From the NCBI GenBank assembly GCA_007570785.1, contig ML661885.1, forward strand, positions 35,078,696-35,142,695: a stretch of DNA of 64,000 nt, written 5' to 3'. This stretch comes from Antilocapra americana. Lineage: Eukaryota > Chordata > Mammalia > Artiodactyla > Antilocapridae. This document shows positions 1-11,292 of this stretch, one piece after another (the first letter of the stretch is position 1; each line of letters starts with the position of its first letter). A program made the position numbers and the translations under genes. The notes beneath the pieces are model-generated. The model searched no databases. It was not told the origin of the DNA and saw only the letters and a program-made list of their open reading frames with translations.

Positions 1-1382
1 TATGTTTATTTACAAGAATGTTTCTCACATCACAAAAAAATCTGTAATTTGAGAGAATTATTTATTTAAAGCAGAAAGTGAAACTTTGTAGCCTTAAATA
101 GCACACCAGATACCCTGTTTCTTTAAACATTATTCTGCTGCTTTGCTGCATATTGACTCACTTGAAATAATACTTGAAAAATACTTCAGAGACACAAAAA
201 TTACAGAATTGAAAAGGAAATTGTTTTGAACTGGTCTATGAGACAGTTAATAAACAGAGTTGCAAGGTTCAACTCTCTGTGGACACCTGTGATATTTTAT
301 CTCCAATATACTACTGAGGCTAACTTTTGTCTCTTTTGGCTCAGAAAACTAGGAGAGGAAATCAATGTCCTCTCTATCAATGTATGAAAATTTAAGCAAC
401 AAAGTCCAAGGATCCTTGAGTGCAAATCCTAACAAATAAAAAACACTCCGATGCTGCCAGTAGGCAGACACTGTTGATAAAGTCTTACTGATTCCTCTTT
501 GATGGACGATCCTCCATATACTTAATGTGTAATGTCTTAATATTTAATGTCCATAAGACAGGATGTATTAGAAGATTACGATTCCAACTCATGAAACAGG
601 CTGACCAAATAAATGACCAACAGAATGGAGTTGAAATGGAATGCTAACATGTGTTGGCCATGTTTATGCAGACAGTATAGGCTTTCTGCTCTAGGGAACA
701 TCCATATATATTGATAAAGTTATTCAGATAGTATTTTGAAGGCACTTATTAACTTAGTTTTCTTTAAACATACATGGTAACATGAGTTAAGTAATGTTTA
801 ACATTGTTTTCAAACCATCATATGAATTTCTCTTAGTAGGTATTTTTACCTACTAAAAAGCTATTAAGCTAATTTGCTGAGCATAATATTTTCTGCATTG
901 TGAAATCATGTTTCCATTAAAAATTCACATAGCTTTCTGCTCACAGATGATACTTACACAAAGGCTTTTTATCTCACAGCTTGTCTAGATGATTCAACAT
1001 CTGAATTAGTCAAGTTTTAAAATAGCTCACTAAAAGCTTACCCACATGTAGATGTGCACCTGATTTACAGTGAGACTATTAGGAATGGTCACGGAAACAT
1101 TTACAATTGGGTTATCCAAAGTAATTAACTGTAGTCAGCATCCTTTCAAAACCTCGGGCAGAAATAGTAAATAGAAGCATGTCCCTCAATTGTGTCTCAC
1201 GTTTCACTATTTTCACATTCTTCAAAGCAATATTCTTTTCGGCAGAGTTGTGAACATAGTCAAAATTTTATTGAGGAATAGGAATCTTTCATTTTCTTTA
1301 ATGTGTAAAAATGTCTTTAGGTATGAAGTATGAAGAAAAGCCACATCTTAAAAAAATCACATGATATGAATTGTTTCTTTAA
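1..1382. other. AT-rich unique intronic sequence
   Basis: I see no repeat family, coding potential or RNA gene here. The sequence is AT-rich with stop codons in all frames. Confidence 0.6.
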
Positions 1383-1462
1383 ATATATTTTTTCATTGAG
1401 ATATAGTTGACATAGGCATTATATGAGTTTCAAGTGTGTGACATAATGAGGGAATATCAATA
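1383..1462 (-). repeat. Old L1 3' UTR fragment
   Basis: A stretch reading TTCATTGAGATATAGTTGAC, followed by an ATAT-rich tail, matches the antisense 3' end of old mammalian L1 elements. It is short and diverged. Confidence 0.5.
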
Positions 1463-2550
1463 GTCCTATTTCTGAATGTTTGTAAGATCCTAGAAATGCT
1501 TTAAATTCATGATTTTAAAAAAAATGGAAATACTGGGAAAAACTGAACATATCAATTCACTGTTTAAATTGTCATTATTGCTGTCCCTGAATATTTAAAA
1601 TAAAGTAGATATTTCTTAATAATCTGTCATTTTCTTCCCCTAGCCATGGTGAAATGGGAAAGTCCCTACAAGCACTGGTGAGTGTAAAGGGCATGTTTTG
1701 ATGACCGGCAGTGGGTAGGACTTATTTTCATAGGAATTCAACAAATTTCAAATAGGATCATGATTATTTCTCCACCACAAAATAATGTCCATTTTAATTA
1801 TTCCACAATTTAAACCAATACAGCTTTAATTAGGCTGCTTGGAAATCATTAAATGAATTGACAGGTATAATTTGTTTTTAATAAGTTGTAACTTAGGCTG
1901 CAATTCAAACACTAAACCAACTCTAGTAGCTCAGGGAAACTTTGGGGCATTGACATTTCTTAATCCATTGATCACCACCATAATTAAACTGTGTTCCTTG
2001 ACCCTGGGCTGATTACTTCTGACAGAGAACAATAATAAAGTTAGAGGAAAGAGCCTAAGACAAATGTACAAAATTTGGTGGAAACTTTGTAAACTAGAGT
2101 TGGCGAGCTTCCATAGCATATTATGAACATTACCAATCTATAGGGGGTATCAAACAAATGTCCTTTTCTTCTTCCTGAGTATACCTACTACTGCTTAGTA
2201 AAATTTACTTAAAATTGTATAAATGTTTAGTTAAGAAATCTGATTTCTCTTGAAAGAAATAAAGTGTTCATATTTATTCTAGAGTGGAAAGTGAGTTTTC
2301 ATATGTGAGTGGTCTTAGGCTTCACGTTTTAAAGTGGACTTCAAATGGAAATTTTAAAATGACACTAAATAAAAACCCATTCAAATTCCCCTCTAGCACA
2401 TACATACCCACAGACACAGATTCTCATACACTGGATAATCCCAAGGTCTCTTTGCCCCACAAGTGAACAAAAAACTGAACTTGAATTTTCAGTTATCTTC
2501 AAATTCCACTATATTAGTAGAAAGGGCCCACTCTATTGCAATGTGATACT
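1463..2550. other. Unique intronic sequence
   Basis: There is nothing recognisable here beyond AT-rich unique sequence. Open frames (for example 1931-2119 minus, 2284-2466 plus) are short and lack coding character. Confidence 0.5.
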
Positions 2551-2799
2551 TCTACATATGGGTATGTGTGTGCTTAGTCACTCAGACACATCTGACTCTT
2601 TGCAACCCTTTGGACTATAGCCCACCAGGCTCCTCTGTCAATGGGATTTTTCAGGCAAGAATACTGGAGTGGGTTGCCATTTTCTTTGCCAGAGGATCTT
2701 CCTGACCCAGGGATCAAACCTGGGTCTCCTGTGTCTCCTGCTTTTGTGCAAGCGGGTTCTTTACCCACTGACCATTGGGGAAGCCCACCTCTACATATG
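2551..2799 (-). mobile_element. Bov-tA SINE with perfect target-site duplication
   Basis: This is a near full-length ruminant SINE in reverse orientation: a BovB-related body at the left and a tRNA-like head (GGGGAAGCCC) at the right. It sits between two perfect copies of TCTACATATG (2551-2560 and 2790-2799), which mark target-primed insertion. The open frames on both strands here are SINE shadows. Confidence 0.93.
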
Positions 2800-3762
2800 C
2801 ACCAGTCTTTAAATTTTGTGAAAAACCCCAGGTCCACTTAGGGAAGTCCAGATTCCATGTATAACAAGGAAGCTCAACAACAGAATAATTTCCCTTAAAT
2901 AATCTTCTGACCCAGAAAAGATGAGAAGTCATCAAAATGTCAGAACCAACTTCAAAACAAAGTCATTTTTCTCAAGAACGTAATTTAATGTGAACCCTCC
3001 GAGCAGTTATCCATCTTGTTTTTGTGCTTATAGACAGTGACCTGCATGGCAAGTTGGTTCTTCTGATTAAATCAGAGAGACTTCCTGCTTTTACATGATG
3101 GATCTCGCTTGGAGAGGTAGGTGCTGGTTCAGTGATGACCTAGTTTTATGCTGCAGAATGTGTTGCCTCCAGCAAGAGCAGTTTTTCCTTTTTTTTTTTT
3201 CCCCTCTCTCTCCCACTACAGTATTTTTCACTTTAGAGTTGATCATTTTTATTCATATAATTAAAAAGTCTAGATTTAAAATGAGAGGCATGTAAGTTAT
3301 GTGATGATACTTTAAAATGCCTGGTGTATTGCAATTAAAAAGCAGTTAAATATGTCTTGCTTTTCCCTTTTTAGAATTTCCAAACCAGTTATTACTGCTT
3401 TAATTTTACCAACTACTCAGAAGAATTCCCAGGGAACTCCTAATTTTATAGGAACTCTTTTCAATATGTAAGCAGCCTGTATTAAAAACAAATACAAATT
3501 TGTATTTAATTGTGCTTCATTAAGTTTGGGGTATTGAAGGTATTCTATTCTGAAGGCAGGGCAAAGGATAAGATTAGTGTATGTCAGACTTTTTCAATTC
3601 CATAGAAGAGTAATAGTTCAAAAGAATAGTTTAGGGATATTTCCTAACAATTTTAACAAGTGAGGAGGTTTAAAAACAACACATCTTATTAAAAAATTCT
3701 ACAGACGTAATACACATATTATGTCATCATTTCACAGACATTATGTTAAAATATGATCCGTT
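2800..3762. other. Unique intronic sequence with a T-rich tract
   Basis: I see no gene. A poly(T)/CT tract lies at about 3186-3220. The rest is AT-rich unique sequence. Confidence 0.5.
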
Positions 3763-3857
3763 TGGAGAAGGAAATGGCAACCCACTCTGGTACTCTTGCC
3801 TGGAAAATCCCATGAATGGAGGAGCCTGGTGGGCTGCAGTACATGAGGTCGCAACAT
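3763..3857 (+). mobile_element. BovA/Bov-tA SINE fragment
   Basis: Only the BovA body is present (TGGAGAAGGAAATGGCAACC through to the ATGAGGTCGCAAC region). The tRNA-like head and the 3' tail are missing, so this is a truncated copy. Confidence 0.8.
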
Positions 3858-3959
3858 ATCCACAAGGATCAGGACTGGAGGCTGGCTTCATGTATGCAGG
3901 AGGGAAGGGATCATGGTGCCTCATTCAAGCCACATCGTTACTGCTCAACAACAATTCAC

Positions 3960-4205
3960 TAATATTCATGGAGAACCTCCAAGGTCTAGACACTGTTATA
4001 AGCACTTTATACAGACAACTTCATTTACTCTTCACAACAGCCCTTTCAGGAAGCACCAGTTTTTATTTTCTTTTGTAAGTGAAGACACTTAGCTTTGAGA
4101 TTTTAAGTATCTTGTTCATGCTCACAAAACTGGCAGGGGGAATGGGATTCCAACTTAGACATCACATCCCATAGGCCAAGTTCCTCACTGATCCACCCTG
4201 CCTCA
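3960..4205 (-). repeat. MIR SINE
   Basis: A diverged antisense mammalian-wide interspersed repeat. Recognisable parts are the CACTTTATACAGAC block, the Pol III-head region with GGGATTCCAACTTAGAC, and the closing TGATCCACCCTGCCTC. It is intronic and non-coding. Confidence 0.75.
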
Positions 4206-4852
4206 GGGAGCAGAAGTAGGAACTCTGTAAGACTATGGGATGTGTGACTACACTTTTGCCTTCCTGCCACGGGTCAAAACCAATCAGGATCTCAGAGAGC
4301 TGATCTTAGCACTTTTCCAGGCAAGTTGATGCCTAAGCCACTTTTAAGACATAACAGCTGTACTTCAGAAAACAAAACCCAAACTTCCCAGTACATGTGC
4401 TCAACTTGTTACATTCCCCTGATACTTCATTTTAATATTCTTAGCTACAACTTATTCTTTTCTTGTTAGAAATTAAGAACATCTGGGCACCTCCTCTTTA
4501 AAACAATGCTGGGAAGCTTGAGAATCACTAAATTTACCATCAATCATTTTCTTCTTCATGCTGCAAGTATCAATTCCATTAGTCTTTTCATAAACTAATT
4601 CCATGCCAAGTAAAAAACAACTCTTTGAAAAAAATCTATTATTAATACATCAAATGCCCCGTAATTGAAACCAGCCTAACTGATTTCTCAGAACTGTATC
4701 CTTTATTTGCTAGAATGTTTATAAAAATTATATCAGATTTAAACAAGTAACTTTTCTATTGCCTTCTTTCCTAACCTGTTTTACTGTTATTTAAAAATTT
4801 ATCATTCTTTGACAATGTGTTAAATATCCCATTTATTTATAGCCTGTTTTTC
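4206..4852. other. Unique intronic sequence
   Basis: I see no recognisable repeat or gene. Confidence 0.5.
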
Positions 4853-4992
4853 CCAGGAGAATATAAGCACCTGAGCACTTGGACTTCATCTTATTTTCTC
4901 TTGTATTACTGGCATTTCAAATAAGACCTGGTATGTACCAGGCATTTAGTAAGTACTTATTTGATTAATAAGTGAATAGGTTAACAAGTGAA
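4853..4992 (+). repeat. L2 LINE 3' end
   Basis: The stretch from AGAATATAAGCACC through CCTGGTATGTACCAGGCATT to TTAGTAAGTACTTATTTG resembles the L2 3' terminus (the region ending in a tandem TGAATGAA-like motif). It is old and diverged. Confidence 0.65.
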
Positions 4993-5424
4993 GGAACATA
5001 TTTTCATATATGGAAAATTCTGAGTTAAACACATGCACTAAATAAACTCAGATTTTTTTCTTCTGAATAGAACTAGAAATTATTGTGTGAAGAATAGTGA
5101 CTGGTTCATCACAAAGAGAAGGTGGTGCAGTGAGATGAATACAGGAAGGATAAAAAGTAGAGACGAGGCATAAGGGCAAACAGGAGATTAAAAGGGGTGA
5201 GCAGACTGTCAGTTCCCTTGACAAGCTGAGGACCTGAATGTAAGTCTCAACTGAAAGAAAGTTTCAGAGGTATTATTCAGACACCTGTTGGCCAAGGAGT
5301 CCCCTACTGGCCCTGTTTGGAAACCCTGCAGAGCTAGGAACCTGGGAAGGCTAAACTCAACTCTTTTCTGTCTTCTCCTTGAACTTGCAAAGAGCATCTA
5401 AATAGTGTAAGTAATTCTAAAAAG
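4993..5424. other. Unique intronic sequence
   Basis: Nothing is recognised. A 62-codon minus-strand frame at 5209-5397 has no familiar motif. Confidence 0.45.
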
Positions 5425-6912
5425 GGCTTCAAATATAAGATACGACACCATTAAACTCCTAAAAGAGAGCAAAGGCACAACATTTTCTAATATACACAGC
5501 AGCAGTGTTTTCTTAGGCTGGTCTCCCAAGGAAAAAGAAATAAAAGCAAAAATAAACAATGGGACCTAATCAAAGTTATAAGCTGTTGCATAGCAAAGAA
5601 AACCATAAAACAAAAAGATGACCTAAGGAACAGCAGAAAATATCATGCAAACAATGCAACCAACAAGGGTTTAATTTCCAAAATATACAAACACCTCATA
5701 TAGCTCAATATAAAGACAAAAACCAAACAAACCAATCAAAAAATGGAGAGAAGGCCTACATAGACATTTCTCCAAAGAAGACATACAAATGGCCAACAGC
5801 CGTATGAAAAGATGTTCAACACTGCTAATTATTAAAGATATGCAAGCTAAAACTATTATGAGTTTTCACCTCACGACAGTCAAAGCAGCCATCATTAAAA
5901 ACTTTACAAATAATAAATATCGGAGGAGGTATGGAAAAAAGGAACCATCTTACACTGTTGGTGGGAATGTAAACTGGGCAGCCATTATGGACAACAGTAT
6001 GCAGGGTCTTTGCAAACTAAAAGCAGAGTTGTCATATGATCCAACAATCCCATTCTTGGCACATATATGGAAAAGACAAAAACTCTAGTTTGAAAAGATG
6101 CATGCTCCCCAATGTTCAGTGTAGTGTTATTTATGATGCCCAAGACATGGAAGCTACTTAAATGTTCATTGATGAATGGATAAAGAAGATGTGATATATG
6201 TATGTATGTGTGTATGTATGTATGTGTATATATGCATGGAATAAAGCCATAAAATGAATGAAATAATGCCACTTGCAACAACATGGATGACCTAGAAATT
6301 ATCATACTAAGTGAAGTAGGAGAAAGATAAATATCATATAATATCACTTATATGCAGAATCTAAAAAAATGATAAAAATGAACTTATTTACAAAACAGAA
6401 ACAGACTCACAGATATAGAAGACTAACTTGCGGTTAACAAAGCGGAAGGGACTTCCCTGGTGGCTCAGACGGTAAAGTGTCTGCTTACAGTGCAGGAACC
6501 CAGTTAGATTCCTGGTAGGGAAGATCCCCTGGAGAAGGCAATAGCAACCCACTCCAGTACTCTTGCCTGGAAAATCCCAAGGATGGAGAAGCCTGGTGGG
6601 CTACAGTCCATGGGGTTGCAAAAGAGTCGGATATGACTGAACAACTTCACTTTCACTTGCACCAAAGGGGAAAGGAAAGGTTGGGGGAGGGATAAATTAG
6701 GAATTTGGGATTAACAGAAACACACTACTATATCTAAAAGAAACAACAAGGCCCTACTATATAGCACAGGGAACTATATTCTACATCTTGTAATAAAGTA
6801 TAAAAGAAAAAAAAACTGAAAAAAATGTATGTATAACTGAGTTGCTTTGCTGTACAACAGAAACTATCACAATGTTATAAATCAATTATGCTGAAATTTA
6901 AAAAAATTAAAA
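5425..6912 (+). mobile_element. L1 LINE 3' portion, 5' truncated, interrupted by a SINE
   Basis: This is the C-terminal ORF2 region and 3' UTR of an artiodactyl L1. The translation is broken by stops and shifts but retains [10 protein letters not shown] and TVGGNVNWA. The 3' UTR continues through AAAGGGGAAAGG and the antisense-typical CAGGGAACTATATTCTAC to about 6912. A Bov-tA is inserted at about 6450. A TATG microsatellite lies at about 6194-6236. No functional ORF2 remains. Confidence 0.85.
6450..6660 (+). mobile_element. Bov-tA SINE nested in L1
   Basis: A full-length SINE starts ACTTCCCTGGTGGCTCAG and ends in the (TTCACTT) tail. The flanks AACAAAGCGGAAGG and ACCAAAGGGGAAAGG are a decayed duplication of the L1 3' UTR target, so the SINE is younger than the host L1. 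Confidence 0.92.
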
Positions 6913-8040
6913 TGAGGGCTTTGCTAACTCTAAACTTTTTATTTTCTAACAGATGTCAAGGTTGTATGATCTTCTTCACTGCTCCTCACAGCAGGGGTTC
7001 CAATCCTTCTCTAATGCGCTGAGTTTTCAAAGCTCTTCCTTAAGATCTTTTAACAGATCTCCCTCTTCCTCCACTGAGAAGAGCAAGGCTCCTCACCACC
7101 ACCTCCCCCAGCAGCCCTCTCTTACTCCCCTTTCCCATCCCTAAAGTTTACTGAGCACTTACTGCGTGCCTCACACCGAACTAAGTGCTAGGATTCATGA
7201 AACTTGTGGCATCCTTCCCTTCTCAGAGGAAGTGACACTTGGTATGGAGAAGACACGCCAACACAAGAAGATAAGGAAGACAGGTAAGTGCCAGATGCAA
7301 GACAGCTGATAAACAAGGACAGTGGAGGGTGGTGAATGGTGACAGGATCTCTGCAGTCAATGAAGAGCCCCTGTGTGTTTACAATCTGATGTGATTTCTC
7401 CATTGTTTAGATTCCACTGCACTTGGAGTGAACCTCCCCTGCCCTTCCTGCTCCTCCCTCATCTCCCCTCTGCACCTCACCCCTTACCATGGCACTGGGG
7501 GACATCTGCCTTGTGTTCCACTCAATGACGTGCCTGCTTTAATCAGACACTCCCTCCTCCCCATGCCCCCTTCCCCCCTACACACAGTATACACCTTGAA
7601 AGCAGAGATCTCTGTTTTACTCTTTTTATTCTGAACAGCATCTGCTGTAAGGCCTCCCACAGCAAGGTCTGATCGGAGATTAATCAGCATTTGGTGTGAC
7701 ACTGAATGACGGATTACAGAGCATCAATTCAAGAGCTGTCCCACTTCCTAACTGTCAAGGGAAAAAAAAATCTCAGAATGGAAAGAAATCAGCACCTTTT
7801 ACTAACAGTCACAGATGCTGGAATTTTGGCTTTAAGACTCTGAACCAAGGAACAAATATTACCTGGACCATACAAGCTCAGCTTAGGGAGCGATGGGACA
7901 CTTTGGGATCCTGTGTGATTAGCCTTCTTCACTACCTCTATGCCTACTTTACAACCCTTTCAGAAGTCCTGAATTAAAGGTAGCAAATACATGGAGTATG
8001 AAGAATATGAGTCTATTATTTGATTTCATCTTCCATCATT
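6913..8040. other. Unique or unassigned intronic sequence
   Basis: The interval 7420-7640 is C/T-rich and ends with a faint L2-like stretch; this is not certain. I see no exon or RNA gene. Confidence 0.4.
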
Positions 8041-8173
8041 TTTTTTTTCTTCTTCTTCTTTTTGGACACAGTATGAGGCTTGTGGGATCGTAGATTTCCG
8101 ACCAGAAAGTAAATCTAGGACCTTGGCAGTGAAAGCTTGGACCCCTAACCACTGGACCACCAAGGAATTCCCT
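8041..8173 (-). mobile_element. Cetartiodactyl tRNA-derived SINE (CHR-like)
   Basis: In reverse orientation, the T-rich tail is followed by TTGTGGGATCGTAG and ends CCACCAAGGAATTCCC, the complement of the GGAATTCCCTGG tRNA-like head. This is the CHR-type SINE shared by whales, hippos and ruminants, and is distinct from Bov-tA. Confidence 0.75.
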
Positions 8174-8620
8174 AATTGTCCATTTTTAAGAAGGGATTAT
8201 GTTTCTGAAGGCTGTGCAGGTTCCTCATATAACCTGTCAAACTCAAATGGTTTTATTGAGCACGAACAAAAATTAGAGTAAGGAAGAATTCTATTCTGTT
8301 TTCATCTGTTTAGCCATTAGAGCTAGTCCACTAATTTAATGTTGTATTATTCTAGCTCTAATTAGCACATTCGTTTAAAAATAATCATAGAATTTTAAGT
8401 CTGTGAAGAACTTCAAATATCTAGCCCAGTTGTAGGTCACAGATCCTTAACAGAACATGTAATCAATTTAGTGAGCTAAATTAAATGACTACATTAAATT
8501 TAAATGACTGCATTTAAAACGTGAGAAAATAACAATCAGAATGAATAGAAAGGAAATGTTTTTTGAAAATTTTTTCCGGCTCTGTTGTGGCTGAGTGTTC
8601 ATGGGGTAAGCAACATAAAA

Positions 8621-9252
8621 TGTGTTAGGCAGAATGTTAAGATAGGCCCCAATATTTCTTACCCCTCTCACCCTTCCTGTGATCCCCAGGCCTCTGATGG
8701 TGATGGACATCACTCCCACGATCAGCTGTTGTTGACTTTCAAACACGGAGATGGTCTCTGTGGCCCTGACCTAACTACACAAGCCCTTCAAGGGCAGACA
8801 GCTTTCTTGCAAGCCCAAGGAGAGAAAGTCCAAGACGCATTATGGGAAGCATCTGACATGCAGCTACTGGCTTGAAGATGGAAAAGGCCACGTGACACGC
8901 AAAGAGAGTAGCCTCTGAAGGCTAAGAGCAAAGCTTCAGCTGATAGCTAAAAAGGAAAAGGGGCCCTCAGCCCTACAAAGGAAAGGAATTGAATTCTGCC
9001 AACAAAAGAAATGAACTTGGAAGCACTTACGCCTTTTGTTGGAATTCTGTTTCCCTAGCTGAACCAGCCTGCAGATAAGAACTCAGCCCAGCTAATACCT
9101 TGAGTTAAGCCTTGTAGATATACCCTGAGCAGAGAACCTAGGCATGCTATGTGGACTTCTGCCCTATACAACTATGAACTGATAAATGGGTGTTGTTTTA
9201 AACAGCTAAGTTTGTGGCAATTTGTCTCATTGCAATAGAAAATGTATACAGT
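8621..9252 (-). repeat. Ancient LTR-like relic (MaLR/MLT-type, uncertain)
   Basis: The run from TGTTAGGCAGAATGTTAAGA to TAAGTTTGTGGCAATTTGTC and ATTGCAATAGAAAATG resembles a mammal-wide element often seen with an AAGGGACTTTGCAGATG block. The same kind of element recurs at 43392-44742. I cannot name the family with confidence. It is non-coding. Confidence 0.5.
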
Positions 9253-10047
9253 ATTTCACATGGTCAATTGTAAAATAAAGAGTGCAAGAGAAAAAAAATA
9301 CTCAGAAAGACCAATTTGCTCCAAATCTATCCCTGTATACTTACCATCACTTAAGGTCAAGTGATGGTAAATAATTGTGCAAGACTGTACACTTAGTGAC
9401 AGAAGCAGCACCGAAAAAGCTCTTTCTTTAGCCACAGTCCTAATACTGTGATTACAATTGTTTCAATTTAGCTAAAGACTCCTATATCTCACATCAAAAG
9501 AGAAAAGCTTTCCCCCTACTTATTTCAAAACAACAAAATTTTATTATACTTTTTTTAAGATGAATTATTCTCCTATAAAAAGTAATGAATTTATGCTGTG
9601 CCATGTTTGTGCTGCTATAATAGGCTTAACATATTTCTGCTATTAGGAATAATTCAGACCTGAATCTACTGTATACACAAGGAGGCAATAATTTCTCTTT
9701 CCTAGAGGTCTGTCAATAGGAAGTAGATCCATAACAAGTTCATCAGGGATAAAAGCTGAGAGATCAAAAGAAATTTCTAGAAAAGCTACTGTAGCCACTC
9801 AGCCACTAAGGAACATTAAAATTATTCCAAAAAAGTTTTAGCTCTTTTTAAAAACTTCATTTATTTTTAATTGAAGTTCTTTTTTTAATTTAAAAATTCC
9901 CTGAATCGCTGCTTGAATTTTCATAAATCACTCAAGTATAGCACCACACTTCATTGCTAAATTTAAATGCAGTAGTCAACTTAGCCACAAGAGGTTTTTT
10001 CAGTTCTGTGAGTCATAAGTTGAGCTACCAAAATCTATGTTTGTTTG
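9253..10047. other. Unique AT-rich intron with a perfect inverted repeat
   Basis: No gene. The notable element is the 12-bp inverted repeat at 9341-9370. The rest is AT-rich. Confidence 0.5.
9341..9370. repeat. 12-bp perfect inverted repeat, 6-nt loop
   Basis: TTACCATCACTT (9341-9352) and its exact complement AAGTGATGGTAA (9359-9370) flank AAGGTC. It would form a stable hairpin in RNA of either strand. No flanking repeat family was recognised. Confidence 0.85.
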
Positions 10048-10226
10048 TTTTTTTAAATTTCTATTGGAGTATAGTTGCCTTACAATATTGTGTGAATTTC
10101 TGTTGTACAGAAAAGTAAATTGGTTATATCTTCTACACATATCTCCTTTTAAGTTTTCCTAGAGCTGCCTAGTTTTTAGTTTTTCAGAGTTCCCTATGTT
10201 ATATATTAGGTTCTCATTAGATATTT

Positions 10227-10482
10227 ATTTTATACGTGTGTGTGTGCATGCACACACATCCATGCATGCACATTCAGTCATGTCCAACTCTCTGCCACCC
10301 CATGAACTTCAGCCCACCAGGCTCCTCTGTCCATGGAATTTTCCAGGCAAGAATATTGGGATGGGTTGCCATTACCTTCTCCAGGGGATCTTCCGATCCA
10401 GGGATCGATCTTGCATCTCTTGTGTCTCCTGCACTGAGGTAAGTTCTTTACAAGCTGAGCCATCAGGAAAGAGCATTTTATA
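10227..10482 (-). mobile_element. Bov-tA SINE nested in L1, with target-site duplication
   Basis: A reverse-orientation SINE ends with GCTGAGCCATCAGGAAAGAG. The 8-bp ATTTTATA occurs at 10227-10234 and again at 10475-10482 as the target-site duplication. The left tail contains an alternating TG/CA palindrome at 10239-10258. Confidence 0.88.
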
Positions 10483-10487
10483 TATGA

Positions 10488-10989
10488 TTTCAGTTCAGTT
10501 GGTCGGTCACATCCGACTCTTTGTGACCCCATGGACGGCAGGATGCCAGGCCTCCCTGTCCATCATCAACTTCTGGAGCTTACCCAAACTCATGTCCATC
10601 GAGTCAGTGATGCCATCTAACCATCTCATCCTCTGTCATCCCCTTCTCCTCCCGTTTTCAATCTTTCCCAGCATCAGGGTCTTTTCCAATGGGTTAGTTC
10701 TTCAAATTGGGTGGCCAAAGTACTGTAGTTTCAGCTTCAGCATCAGTCCTTTCAATGAATATTCAGGACTGATTTCCTTTAGGATAGACTGGTTGGATCT
10801 CCTTGTTGTTCAAGGGACTCTCAAGCATCTTCTCCAACACCACAATTCAAAAGCATCAATTCTCTGGTACTCAGCTCTCTTTACAGTCCAACTCTCACAT
10901 CTATATATGACTACTGGAAAAACCATAGCTTTGACTAGACAGACCTTTCTTGGCAAAGTAATGTCTCTGCTTTTTAATATGCTGTCTGA
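10488..10989 (-). mobile_element. BovB LINE 3' fragment
   Basis: The BovB 3' terminus (antisense TTCAGTTCAGTTGG) is followed by the reverse complement of the ORF2 C-terminal region, about 500 bp, ending near GCTGTCTGAC. The antisense translation contains the CESWT stretch typical of BovB ORF2. It is truncated and non-functional. Confidence 0.9.
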
Positions 10990-11292
10990 CTTATACACAG
11001 TAGAGTATGTATGTCAATCTCAAATTCCCCATTCAATCACCCCTCCCTTCCCCACTTTGTAACCGTGAGTTTCTTCTCCACATCTATGTCTCTGTTTCTC
11101 CTTTGCAAATAAGTTCACCTGTACCACTTATCTAGATTCCACACATAAGTGACATTAATACAGTACTTGTTTTTCTCTTTCTGACCTACTTCTTTCTGCA
11201 CGACAGTCTCCAGGTCTCTCCATTTTTCTGGAAATGGCACTATTTTATTCCTTTATGACTGAGCAATATTTCGTTGTATGTATGTACCACAC

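Larger units (their letters stand above)
10048..11292 (-). mobile_element. L1 3' end (antisense) with two nested insertions
   Basis: The L1 3' UTR reads antisense at about 10048-10234, from the CTATTGGAGTATAGTTGCC block to the TCCCTATGTTATATATTAGG block. It resumes at about 10990-11292 (GTATGTATGTCAATCTCAAA, then TCTCCAGGTCTCTCCATTT and TATGTATGTACCAC). The interruption is a Bov-tA plus a BovB fragment. The long 288-codon plus frame across this interval is a composite of three repeats, not a gene. Confidence 0.85.

Noticed and set aside
3743..4078. A 111-codon frame on the plus strand
   Set aside because: It starts in a BovA fragment and continues into a MIR.
10196..11062. A 288-codon open frame on the plus strand
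   Set aside because: It runs through an L1 3' UTR, a Bov-tA and a BovB fragment, all in antisense. It is a chance composite, not a gene.
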